Under the pieces are notes generated by a model that saw nothing but the letters and a program-made list of their open reading frames with translations, was not told where the DNA came from and did not search any database. This document shows positions 51,786-60,802 of a stretch of 64,000 bases of DNA, one piece after another. Origin of the DNA: Pseudomonas sp. ICMP22404 (GTDB taxonomy: Bacteria > Pseudomonadota > Gammaproteobacteria > Pseudomonadales > Pseudomonadaceae); the NCBI RefSeq assembly GCF_006227205.1, contig NZ_VCNG01000014.1, positions 88,946-152,945 on the forward strand. Reading direction: 5' to 3'. Each line of letters opens with the position of its first letter. Position 1 is the stretch's first letter. The translations under genes were made by a program, and so were the position numbers.

Positions 51786-54700
51786 CTAGGCCAGCGCCGC
51801 CTGGGCACCGGCATGTGCGGCCCGGGCCGCGTCCATTCGTGAGCGGATGATCTCGCCCACCCGCTCGATGTGCGGCTCGCGCATCATGGTCAGGTGGTCG
51901 CCTTCCACGGCCACCCGCTGCACCTGGGGAGCAATCGTCCGCCAGCCGCGATACGGGTCGTGAAAGGCAGTGCCCACCTGCTCATGGGGCGCCTGCAGCA
52001 CGTCGGGCAGTTCGACATCCGCGGCGAACAACGTGATCGGCAGGTCCATCGGCGGGAAGCGGTAGTCCAGCAGCGACTGCCAGTTGGCATGGAAGACCTG
52101 GAACAATTGCGTCAAGGCGGTCCGGGTGATGTTGTTGTCGAAAATGCCTTGCTCGATACCATGCTGCTTGATCGCATCGAAGGCGTCCGCGTCAGTCATG
52201 GAAGAGAAGTCCAGGGCCTGGTAGTCGTATTCCTTCTGGCCGTCGCCGCTGAGCAATTCCCACATGAACCAGTTCATGAACTCGCTGCGTTCTATTCGGA
52301 CCTCGCCCTGCTTGACGCGCACGATGGTGTCCAGCAGGAACACGTTGTGCAGGCGCCGTCCGCGCCGCCGCAACTCGCTCGCCAGCTCATAGGCCACGAT
52401 GCCGCCGTAGGACCAGCCGCCGATGTTCAGCGGGCCTTGGGGGGCGACCTGTTCAATGGCGTCCGCGTAGCACACGGCCTGGGCCTGCACCGATTGCAGC
52501 GGCTCACGGGCATCCCAGGTCCCTGGCGCTTGCAGCGCATAGAGATGAACCTGATCCTTGAGCGTCCGGGCGAGGGCGGCGTAACACAGCACATGCCCAC
52601 CGATGGGGTGGACCAGGAACAGCGTCGGCGCCCGGCTGGCATTCTTGAAGTCCACCAGCGCGCCGGTGTCGGAGGGCGCGGCGTCGGTCCGCTGCAGGAC
52701 CTGGGCGAATTCGGCAATGGTCGGAGCCTGGATGAAGTCGGACAGTGACGGCTCCAGGCCCTGGTGCCGGGTCAGCATGGCAACCAGTTGCACGGCCTTG
52801 AGCGAATTGCCGCCGAGCTCGAAGAAGTTGTCGTGCACGCTGATGTCTTCCAGGCCCAGGGCTTCTTGCCAGTAGGCTTGCAACAGGTCTTCCGTGGCGT
52901 TCCTGGGCGCGGTGAACGGGCGTAGCAGGGTGGTTTGCACCTCGACCTTCTGCAGTTGTCGGCGGTCGATCTTGCCGGTGGGGCCAAGGGGGATCCGCGC
53001 GATGCCGACCAGGGTGTTCGGCACCATGTAGTCGGGCAGCGCCAGGCGCATCTCGGCCTTGAGTTGATCCAGGTCCGGCTCGCGCCCCGGCATGGCCTGG
53101 ACGAAGCCCACCAGATAACGACTGCCGTCCGCTGCCGCCTTGTCGATGACCGCCACCTGCTGGATGTCGGCACCGAACCGGCTGGAGCCGAGCATGGCCA
53201 CCTCGATTTCCCCCAGTTCGACGCGATAACCGCGGATCTTCACCTGCGCGTCGCTGCGGCCCTGATAGACGAGGTCACCCGAAGGCAGGTAGAACCCGAT
53301 GTCGCCGGTTTCATAAAGACGCCGGGTCTTGCCGTCCAACTGGCGATAGATGAAGCGCTCGTCAGTCAGGTCAGGTCGATTCCAGTAGCCGTTCGCAAGG
53401 CAGATGCCTTCGATGAACAAGTCTCCCGTGACCCCGACCGGGCAGGCGTTGCCCGTGGCATCCAGGACATGCATGCGAACCCCGTCGATGGCGGTGCCAA
53501 TCGGCGGCATGCTCGGCCAGGACGCTGCGGCGCCTTCCAGCTTGAGGCAAGTGACCACATGGGCTTCCGTCGGGCCGTAGTGATTTTCCACTCGGCAATC
53601 GTCGAGACTGTCCAGCAGGTTGCGGATTTCGGCGGTGATTTTCAGCTGCTCGCCGGCCACGCTGATCTGGCGCAGCGAGGCGGGGCGGAGATCGAGTTGC
53701 TGGGCAACTTCCGCCAACCCCTGGAAGGCAACGTAGGGCAGGAACAGCCGATTGATGTCTTGCAGCTGGATAAATTTAAGCAGCCGGATGAAGTCATAGC
53801 GCAGCCCTTCGTCGATCATGGCCAGCTCTGCACCGCCGCACAGGGTGGAGAAAATCTCCTGGAACGATACGTCGAACGAAATGGGCGCGTACTGCAGTGT
53901 CTTCAACGGTTTGCCGGTGTCCTGCTGGCGGTTCTGCCAGAGCACCAGGTTGGTCAGCGCACGGTGTGGCATGGCCACGCCCTTGGGGCGTCCCGTCGAG
54001 CCCGAGGTATAGAGCAGGTAGGCGTTATCTTCGCCTGCAATGCCGGCGGCAATGTGGGCCACCAGCTCATGACTGCGGGCCAGGTCGTCATCGAATCCGG
54101 CGGCCACGTCGTTCCAATGACGCTTGACTGTCTGGCCTGCCAGGGTGTTCGCCAGGGTGGCCGACGCATCGGCAAACAGCAGCAGGCTCGGTTGGGAGTC
54201 TTCGAGAATCAGCCGGATACGTTCATGGGGGTAGCTCAGGTCAATCGGCACATACGCCGCGCCCGCCTGCACCACGCCGAGCAGGGCAACGATCAGCTCG
54301 GGCGAGCGGGGCATCATGATCGCCACCCGATCGCCTTGTCCGATGCCGTGTCGGTGCAACCAACTCACCAGTTGCGCGCAGGTGTCGCTCAGTTGGCGAT
54401 AGGACAGGTGGGTCTGCTCGAAGCTCACAGCGATTCGTTCGTCGTGGCCCGCCAGGCGGTCCAGCAACAAGGACGACAGATTGTCATGGGGCATTGCCGT
54501 GACGGCCGTCGGCATGGCTTGGACGGGGTTGGGCAGCCAGGCCGGTATGCTTGGCGCGGAACCGGGCCCGGCAATCATCAGCTCCAGGGTGCGCAGCAGG
54601 TAGTCGGCATAGGCCTCGACCTGGCTGGTGGCGACCCGCGCCGTGCAGTAGTCCATTTTCAGCATCAGTGAGCCGTTGGCGGGATGGCGACCGATGGTGG

Positions 54701-57700
54701 TCAGCAGGTCATAGTTGCTGGCTTCGGTGGTGTCCCATTCGGTGAGGATTCCCTCGTCCTGCGTCAGCATGTCCTTGAGCACATAGAAGTCGACGTAGTT
54801 GAACACCACGTTCAGGGCCACGGCGGTTTCGCGATGGATCAGTGCGAAGGGATAGCGCCGATGGGCGAACACCTGCTGCTCCTGGGCGATCAGCGCGCGG
54901 ATCACCTCGAGCCAATTGCCGCCCTGGGTGTCGAAACGGATGGGCAGGGTATTGAGGAACAGGCCCAGCACCGAGGCCGCATCTTCGAATTCCGGACGAC
55001 CGTGGCTGATGACGCCACACAGCACTTCCGTCTGGTTGGACAGAATGGCTTGGGCGAAACCGTGGGCTGCCAGCAGGACCGCGCGCAACGGCAGGTCCTG
55101 GACGCGGCAGAACGCCTCGAGCCGCGCCAGGTCCGCCGGGGGCAGTTCCCGCCAGGCCGAGCGGTGCTGAACCGGGTCGGGGGCGACCACGGAGACCCAA
55201 CTGGTCATGGAGGCGGCCGGTGCATCGCGCAGGTATTCGCTCCAGAAGTGGCGGTGGACGTCGGACGCCATGGCTTCCCGCTCCAGGACGGCGAAGTCGG
55301 CGGGTGTCGTGGTCAGGGCGGGCAATACGTCCGTGCCGGGTTCCGAGGTGTATAGCGTGATCAGGTCACGCATGAGGGTAGCGACGCTCCAGCCATCGAG
55401 AATCGCATGATGGAAACTCAACACCAGGTCGATTTCCTGGGCCGCGACAAACACGCAGAACTGATACAGCGGCGCCCGTTGCCAGTCTTCGCGGTAGCGC
55501 TTGCGCTCCTCTACATAGGCAGCAATCGCCTGGGCCCGGGCTTCAGGGCTCAGTGACACGGCGTCGATGACTTGCACCGGCGGTTCGACGCTTGAATGAA
55601 TCCGGGCCATCGGGGTTTCGGCATGGCCGATGTCGAACGACATGCGCAATGCCGGGTGACGGCGGATCAACGCGCGGCAGGCCCGGTCCCAGGCGAGCGG
55701 ATCCCAGCGCAGGCGCAGGCGGTAGCGGAAGATGTCGTGATAGATCGCCGAATCCGGGTGCATCATCGAGTGGTAGATCATCCCGACCTGCAGTTGCGAG
55801 GCGGCAAAAACATCCTCGAACTCACCTTCATTGGCCAGGCGGATCGCCTCCGGCACCTGGGCGAACGGGGCGACATGGGCCGAGGGCGCCAGGTCCGCCG
55901 GCGCGACGGCCTGCGCCTGCAGGCTCTGGGCCAGTTCGGCGATGGTCGGGTGCTGATAGACCTGTGCCAGCGTCAGGGCGATCCCATGTTCACGGGCCTT
56001 GATCTGCAAGTGGATGACTTTCAGGGAGTCGCCACCGAGCATGAAGTAATTGTCGTGGACACCGGGCACGGGGCGTTGCAGATTGTCCGCCCAGAGTTCG
56101 GCCAATGCCTGTTCCAGGGCGTTGCGCGGCGCGGTCGCGTCGGTGCTGCCGAAGGATTGTGCGGGTTCCGGCAAGGCCTTGCGGTCGAGCTTGCCGTTGG
56201 CGTTCAAGGGCAATTGTTCGAGCTGGATCAGGTGCCGGGGCACCATGTAGTCGGGCACGTGCTGGCGCAAGGTTGCACTCAGGGCCTGGGGTGACAGCAC
56301 ACAGCCGGACTCGCCCACCAGGTAGGCGCTGAGGCAGGCATCGCCTTCGGTTTCCTGGCGTGCAATGACCACGACTTCCTTGACGCCTGCACAAGCCGCC
56401 AGGTGCGCTTCGATCTCACCGAGTTCGATACGCAGGCCTCGGATCTTCACCTGGAAATCGTTGCGGCCCAGGTATTCGATGCTGCCGTCGGGCAGCCAGC
56501 GACCCAGGTCGCCGGTTTTGTACAGGCGCGCCTGCGGGTCGGCCTGGAACGGGTCGCGGATGAACCGTTCGGCGGTCAGTTGCTCACGGTTCAAATAACC
56601 CCGTGCGACCCCTATACCGCCGATGTGAAGCTCACCAGCGATGCCCGGCGGCAACAGTTGCAGGTTGGCGTCGAGGATGTACAGCTGGGTATTGGCGATC
56701 GGCCGGCCGATGGGAACGATGCCCGGGTGCACATCGGGTCGGCAATGCCAGGCCGTCACGTCGATGGCCGCCTCGGTGGGGCCATAGAGGTTATGCAACT
56801 GCACCCCTGGCAGGCGCTCGAAGAAACGCGTCTGCAAGGCATAGGGCAAGGCTTCGCCACTGCACAGGACTTTTCGCAGGTCTGGCAACGGTTGCGCGGT
56901 GACCTGATCGAGGAAGACCTGAAGCATCGATGGTACGAAGTGCAGCAGGGTGATGCCGGCACTCGCCATGATGTCCAGGAGGTAGCGGGGGTCCTGATGC
57001 CCGCCGGGAGCGGCGACCACCAGTTGCGCGCCACTGAGCAGCGGCAGGAAAAACTCCCAGACGGACACGTCGAAACTGAACGGGGTTTTTTGCAGGACAC
57101 GGCTGTGTTCATCGACCTGATAAGCGTCGCGGGCCCAGAGCAATCGGTTCACCACCCCGTCATGCTGGTTCATGACGCCTTTGGGCAGGCCGGTGGAGCC
57201 GGAGGTGTAGATCACGTAGGCCAGGTGCCGCGGGGTCAATCCCAGGGCGATGGGGTCCGGGTTGTGCCGCGGTTGGCGGGACAGTTGCTCGAGATCGCTG
57301 TCCAGGCAGAGCACTGGCATCGTCACGGCGGGCAGGTTCGTGAGCAACGCGCGCGTGGTTATCAGGGTGCTGGGGGCACTGTCGCTCAACATGTGGCGCA
57401 AGCGGTCGGCAGGATAGCCCGGGTCCAGGGGCACGTAGGCGCCGCCCGCCTTGAGAATGCCCAACAGGCCCACCACCATTTCCAGGCTGCGCTCCAGGCA
57501 GATGGCGACCCGTGCGTCGGGGCCGATACCGGTTTCGAGCAGGGCGTGGGCCACCTGATTGGCCCGTCGGTTCAGCTCGTCGTAGGTCAGCGTCCGGTCT
57601 TCGAAACGTACCGCTGTGGCTTCGGGGCGCGCGGCTACCTGGGTTTCGATCAGTTGATGAAGCAGTACGTCCCTGGGGTAGTCGACAGGGGTGTGGTTCC

Positions 57701-59051
57701 ATTCATTCGCCACCCGGTAGCGCTCAACGGGAGGCATGATGTCGAGGGCCTTGACCGGCACGTCGAAATCATCGACCACACCGTGCAGTGCGGTCATGAA
57801 GCGCTGTTGCAAGGCCTCGATCTGCGCCGCGTCGAACCAGGCCTCGTTGTAGATGAAATGCATCCATACGTCGTCGTCCGGCGCGGCTTCGCGAATGTGC
57901 ATCGCCAGGGGCATCTGTTCGTAGCCATTGCTGAGCTTGACCGGTTGGGCGGGTGCGGAGCCGTACCAGGTGTCCTGGTCTTGCTCGTAGGACACCACCA
58001 GGTCGAACAATTGCCGGCGGCCCACGTTCTGCAGGCCCAGCTCACGGTTCAGTTCGCTCAACGGATAACGTTGATGGCGATAGTCCTGCTTGAGTGTCAA
58101 CGCGATCCTGGCCACCAGCTCACTGAAACTCAGTTCGGTGCCCAGGCTGAGGCGTACCGGGCTCATGCCGACGAACAGGCCGAGGGTGGCCTTGTGTGTG
58201 GCGTTGGCACGGTTGAGGACCGGCATGCCGATCACGATTTCATCCCGTTGCGCAATGCGCGCGAAGTAGCTGTAGAGCAGCCCCAGCATGGCATGGAAAA
58301 CCGTCGCCTGTCCGCAGGCCTTGGCCCGTTCGCCAAGACGATTGTAGAGCGCACGGGGCAAGCGCCAGGCGTGGTTCTGGCTGGGGGCCAGGCGTTGCTC
58401 GAATCGACCCGGGTGGCGGGGCGCGAGCAGGGGTTCGGGCACACTGCGGTATTTGTCCAGCCAGTACTGGCGCTGACGCTGGAAGGCAGGTGAGTCCTTG
58501 TGGTTCTTCTGTTGCTCGACATACGCCTGGTAGGTCGGCGCCGGCATGGGCGTTTCCGCTGGGTCCAGTGCGGCGGTATACGTTTCGCTGATCGCTCGGC
58601 CAATCATGGCGAAGGACCAGCCGTCGATGACCAGGTGGTGGCCGTTGACGAAAAAGTAATGGAGGTCGTCGCGAACCTTGATCAGGTCCGTGCGAAACAG
58701 CAATCCGCTGTCAAAGGAAAATGGCGTTTGCAGGTTGACTTGCAGCAGGGCCAGGGCGCTGGCCTGCGGATCGGCTTCTGCCGAAACATCGTGCAACGTC
58801 AGCGGTGCGCTGGCCGATTCCAGGAAGCGCTGGCGCGGCAGGGGATGCTCCGCCGAGCCCGGCACCAGTTGAATGCGCAAGGCGTCGTGGCGGCTGACCA
58901 CGTGGTCGATGGCCTGTTTCAACCTTGCGGCATCGACCGGGCCGTTGATGCAGGCATACCCGCCTATGTTGTACAGCGGGCTGTCGCCGTGCAGCACTTG
59001 ATCCAGCCAGATGTCCAGCTGCGGGGCGGTAAGCGGGTAGAGTACGTCCAT
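51786..59051 (-). CDS. braB: Dimodular nonribosomal peptide synthetase, Ser-Pro (BraB-like)
   Basis: 2421-residue synthetase. From ATG 59051 (AGGA ahead) the domains are: C1 about 1-430 with HHLVIDGWS, placed first and so likely to accept a fatty acyl starter; A1 460-960; T1 975-1045 (LGGDSLK, Ser 1009); C2 1075-1510 with HHAILDGWS; A2 1520-2030; T2 2045-2115 (LGGNSLK); and TE 2135-2415 (GWSYGG). Specificity residues read from the sequence give D-V-W-H-L-S-L-I-D-K for A1, the serine code, and D-V-Q-L-S-A-H-V-V-K for A2, close to the known proline code DVQLIAHVVK. An acyl-Ser-Pro product with a neighbouring glycosyltransferase and FAD monooxygenase is the brabantamide assembly line. Confidence 0.93.
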   Translation of the reverse strand: MDVLYPLTAPQLDIWLDQVLHGDSPLYNIGGYACINGPVDAARLKQAIDHVVSRHDALRIQLVPGSAEHPLPRQRFLESASAPLTLHDVSAEADPQASALALLQVNLQTPFSFDSGLLFRTDLIKVRDDLHYFFVNGHHLVIDGWSFAMIGRAISETYTAALDPAETPMPAPTYQAYVEQQKNHKDSPAFQRQRQYWLDKYRSVPEPLLAPRHPGRFEQRLAPSQNHAWRLPRALYNRLGERAKACGQATVFHAMLGLLYSYFARIAQRDEIVIGMPVLNRANATHKATLGLFVGMSPVRLSLGTELSFSELVARIALTLKQDYRHQRYPLSELNRELGLQNVGRRQLFDLVVSYEQDQDTWYGSAPAQPVKLSNGYEQMPLAMHIREAAPDDDVWMHFIYNEAWFDAAQIEALQQRFMTALHGVVDDFDVPVKALDIMPPVERYRVANEWNHTPVDYPRDVLLHQLIETQVAARPEATAVRFEDRTLTYDELNRRANQVAHALLETGIGPDARVAICLERSLEMVVGLLGILKAGGAYVPLDPGYPADRLRHMLSDSAPSTLITTRALLTNLPAVTMPVLCLDSDLEQLSRQPRHNPDPIALGLTPRHLAYVIYTSGSTGLPKGVMNQHDGVVNRLLWARDAYQVDEHSRVLQKTPFSFDVSVWEFFLPLLSGAQLVVAAPGGHQDPRYLLDIMASAGITLLHFVPSMLQVFLDQVTAQPLPDLRKVLCSGEALPYALQTRFFERLPGVQLHNLYGPTEAAIDVTAWHCRPDVHPGIVPIGRPIANTQLYILDANLQLLPPGIAGELHIGGIGVARGYLNREQLTAERFIRDPFQADPQARLYKTGDLGRWLPDGSIEYLGRNDFQVKIRGLRIELGEIEAHLAACAGVKEVVVIARQETEGDACLSAYLVGESGCVLSPQALSATLRQHVPDYMVPRHLIQLEQLPLNANGKLDRKALPEPAQSFGSTDATAPRNALEQALAELWADNLQRPVPGVHDNYFMLGGDSLKVIHLQIKAREHGIALTLAQVYQHPTIAELAQSLQAQAVAPADLAPSAHVAPFAQVPEAIRLANEGEFEDVFAASQLQVGMIYHSMMHPDSAIYHDIFRYRLRLRWDPLAWDRACRALIRRHPALRMSFDIGHAETPMARIHSSVEPPVQVIDAVSLSPEARAQAIAAYVEERKRYREDWQRAPLYQFCVFVAAQEIDLVLSFHHAILDGWSVATLMRDLITLYTSEPGTDVLPALTTTPADFAVLEREAMASDVHRHFWSEYLRDAPAASMTSWVSVVAPDPVQHRSAWRELPPADLARLEAFCRVQDLPLRAVLLAAHGFAQAILSNQTEVLCGVISHGRPEFEDAASVLGLFLNTLPIRFDTQGGNWLEVIRALIAQEQQVFAHRRYPFALIHRETAVALNVVFNYVDFYVLKDMLTQDEGILTEWDTTEASNYDLLTTIGRHPANGSLMLKMDYCTARVATSQVEAYADYLLRTLELMIAGPGSAPSIPAWLPNPVQAMPTAVTAMPHDNLSSLLLDRLAGHDERIAVSFEQTHLSYRQLSDTCAQLVSWLHRHGIGQGDRVAIMMPRSPELIVALLGVVQAGAAYVPIDLSYPHERIRLILEDSQPSLLLFADASATLANTLAGQTVKRHWNDVAAGFDDDLARSHELVAHIAAGIAGEDNAYLLYTSGSTGRPKGVAMPHRALTNLVLWQNRQQDTGKPLKTLQYAPISFDVSFQEIFSTLCGGAELAMIDEGLRYDFIRLLKFIQLQDINRLFLPYVAFQGLAEVAQQLDLRPASLRQISVAGEQLKITAEIRNLLDSLDDCRVENHYGPTEAHVVTCLKLEGAAASWPSMPPIGTAIDGVRMHVLDATGNACPVGVTGDLFIEGICLANGYWNRPDLTDERFIYRQLDGKTRRLYETGDIGFYLPSGDLVYQGRSDAQVKIRGYRVELGEIEVAMLGSSRFGADIQQVAVIDKAAADGSRYLVGFVQAMPGREPDLDQLKAEMRLALPDYMVPNTLVGIARIPLGPTGKIDRRQLQKVEVQTTLLRPFTAPRNATEDLLQAYWQEALGLEDISVHDNFFELGGNSLKAVQLVAMLTRHQGLEPSLSDFIQAPTIAEFAQVLQRTDAAPSDTGALVDFKNASRAPTLFLVHPIGGHVLCYAALARTLKDQVHLYALQAPGTWDAREPLQSVQAQAVCYADAIEQVAPQGPLNIGGWSYGGIVAYELASELRRRGRRLHNVFLLDTIVRVKQGEVRIERSEFMNWFMWELLSGDGQKEYDYQALDFSSMTDADAFDAIKQHGIEQGIFDNNITRTALTQLFQVFHANWQSLLDYRFPPMDLPITLFAADVELPDVLQAPHEQVGTAFHDPYRGWRTIAPQVQRVAVEGDHLTMMREPHIERVGEIIRSRMDAARAAHAGAQAALA

Positions 59052-59144
59052 GTTCGTCGTCCTTTTCAAAGCCAGACAGAAAAACGGCTGGCGTTCTTCT
59101 GTCGGTGGCTGTTTCATCCATGATTGCGCTGGGCGATGTCGGCC

Positions 59145-60407
59145 TTAGGCTGCGCGTGACCTGGCAGTCCGGGCGAGCGCCTCGATCTGCAGGGCTGCCG
59201 CTTCACTGGCGCTGTCACCGCTCGGAATCAGTGTGCGATAGCGGTCGCAACTGGCGCGTACTTCCTGGCTATTCAAGACCTTGTCCAGCGCCGCGGCCAG
59301 CGACTCGGCGGAGGCGGGCGGGAAGACCCGCAAGCCACAGCCCAGGCGCTCCATTCGTGCAGCGTTGTCGAACTGGTCGTGAGCGAATGGCGTGGCGATC
59401 TGCGGCACGCCGGCGGCCATGGCCAGGGCCGTGGTCCCGACACCGCCGTGATGCACCAGCGCTGCGCTGTGGGGCAGGATGCGACTCATCGGCACGTAGC
59501 GCCGTACCAGGATCCTGCCTTCGCTGGACACTGAAGGATCCACCGGCTGGCTGGTCAGGAACACGCCGCGACGGTTGATCAATTTCAGTGCCTGAACCGC
59601 TGCGGTGAAATATTGCTCGCCATTGACCATGGTCGAACCCGGGGTAAACACCACCGGTGAAGCCTCGTTCAGAAAGTCTTCCAGTTCGGCGTCGAGCGGC
59701 TGGAGTCCGGACTCATCGAACAACGGGAAGCCGGTCAGGACGGTCTGGGCAGGCCAGTCGTGTTGCACGGGGGCGAACCACTCCGGAAACAGCCCCAGCA
59801 CCCGATCAGGCGAGGAAATCCATTGGCTGATAATGCGTTTGGTCGGCGCGAGCCCCAGCTCCTGGCGGAAGCTGTTGAGTTCCGGGGCCATGACCCGGTC
59901 GAGAAATGCCCGTTCGATCACCCCCAGCAGCAGCCGTTTCACGGGATAGGGCACGAATGCCGGCAGGTTGGTGCCTGGTGGATGGGTCGAGGGCGCGGCG
60001 GCCGACCAGAAACCGAACGGCGACACCTGCGCGGTGACCAGCGGGATACCGAGTTTTTCCTGCAGCAGACGCGCGGAGAATGCCCACAAGGACCCCAGCA
60101 TGACCGTTTCGTCGTCACAGGCCTGTTCCAGCAGCCGGTACTGTTCGCGCAGGGTGCTGGCGATGGTTTTCCAGAGGGTAGGCAGTGACGTGCGCGGATG
60201 CCACAGCGCCGGGTCAGCCATGACCTCGTCATATTCCTCACGGGTACCCAATGGCAAGAAGGTGAAACCACAGCGCTCGATCAACGGCGCGAACGCCGCG
60301 CTGGCGCAAAACGTGACCCGGTGCCCGCGTGCCACGAGCGTACGCCCGATGCCGACAAATGGATGAACGTCACCGGCTGAGCCGACGGCCGTAATGATCA
60401 CATGCAT
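59145..60407 (-). CDS. braA: GT1 family glycosyltransferase, RhlB-like (BraA-like)
   Basis: 420-residue glycosyltransferase of the GT-B fold. The N-terminal half starts MHVIITAVGSAGDVHPFVGIG, the usual acceptor-side start with the GDVHP motif of RhlB/MGT proteins. The donor-binding motif is HHGGVGTTALAMAAGVPQIA with PFAHDQFDNAARM (about 338-370). RhlB-type members use dTDP-L-rhamnose on hydroxy-fatty acids, and brabantamide carries rhamnose on its 3-hydroxyacyl chain. It is the first gene of the operon and has its own promoter block at 60491-60570. No dTDP-rhamnose synthesis genes are in the window; the core rml genes would supply the donor. Confidence 0.9.
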   Translation of the reverse strand: MHVIITAVGSAGDVHPFVGIGRTLVARGHRVTFCASAAFAPLIERCGFTFLPLGTREEYDEVMADPALWHPRTSLPTLWKTIASTLREQYRLLEQACDDETVMLGSLWAFSARLLQEKLGIPLVTAQVSPFGFWSAAAPSTHPPGTNLPAFVPYPVKRLLLGVIERAFLDRVMAPELNSFRQELGLAPTKRIISQWISSPDRVLGLFPEWFAPVQHDWPAQTVLTGFPLFDESGLQPLDAELEDFLNEASPVVFTPGSTMVNGEQYFTAAVQALKLINRRGVFLTSQPVDPSVSSEGRILVRRYVPMSRILPHSAALVHHGGVGTTALAMAAGVPQIATPFAHDQFDNAARMERLGCGLRVFPPASAESLAAALDKVLNSQEVRASCDRYRTLIPSGDSASEAAALQIEALARTARSRAA

Positions 60408-60490
60408 AAGGTTCCCTCCAAAGTGATCTTGCGGTTATAGGCCACCCTGATCAGCAGCGATCAGAGACTGTCCGTGGACTCCGTCCACTA

Positions 60491-60570
60491 AAACGGTTCA
60501 GCCTGTCGGGGGGCATTAAGCATTGGCGGGGAGCAAAAGTCTGTGGCGGAAAATGGGGACACTCGACGGT
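60491..60570 (-). promoter_or_regulatory. Promoter block of the braA-braB-braC operon
   Basis: On the minus strand this reads CCGTCGAGTGTCCCCATTTT, then AGACTT (60537-60542), a 17-base spacer and TTAATG (60514-60519), then a conserved GGCTGAACCGTTT. It aligns over its whole length with 50031-50109 ahead of luxR, with one small length change inside the upstream box. Predicted transcription start is near 60507, about 100 bases before the braA ATG. Confidence 0.72.
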
Positions 60571-60593
60571 TGGTAGGCGTACAGCCGCGATCC

Positions 60594-60758
60594 AGTGCGG
60601 GAGCGAGCTTGCTCGCGATAGCGGAGTGTCTGTTACGGAAGTGTTGAATGTGCCGCCGTCATCGCGAGCAGGCTCGCTCCCACAGGGTCCGGTGGTGTAT
60701 GCAAAAGCTGCGTACACCCCAAATCTCCTGTGGGAGCGAGCCTGCTCGCGATAGCGGT
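60594..60758. repeat. REP doublet plus a third REP copy
   Basis: An inverted pair spans 60594-60690 (left copy slightly changed: TGCGGGAGCGAGCTTGCTCG) and a third forward copy follows at 60728-60758 (TGTGGGAGCGAGCCTGCTCG). Together with the promoter block these account for the 395-base gap between braA and the next NRPS gene; nothing else is seen there. Confidence 0.9.
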
Positions 60759-60802
60759 AGGTCAGCCAGCGTCCATGCTGACTGACTTGCACAAACCCGA
60801 TC

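Noticed and set aside
56403..58493. 696-codon plus-strand open frame over the NRPS
   Set aside because: Antisense shadow of the A1 and C1 domains of braB; no start context or domain.
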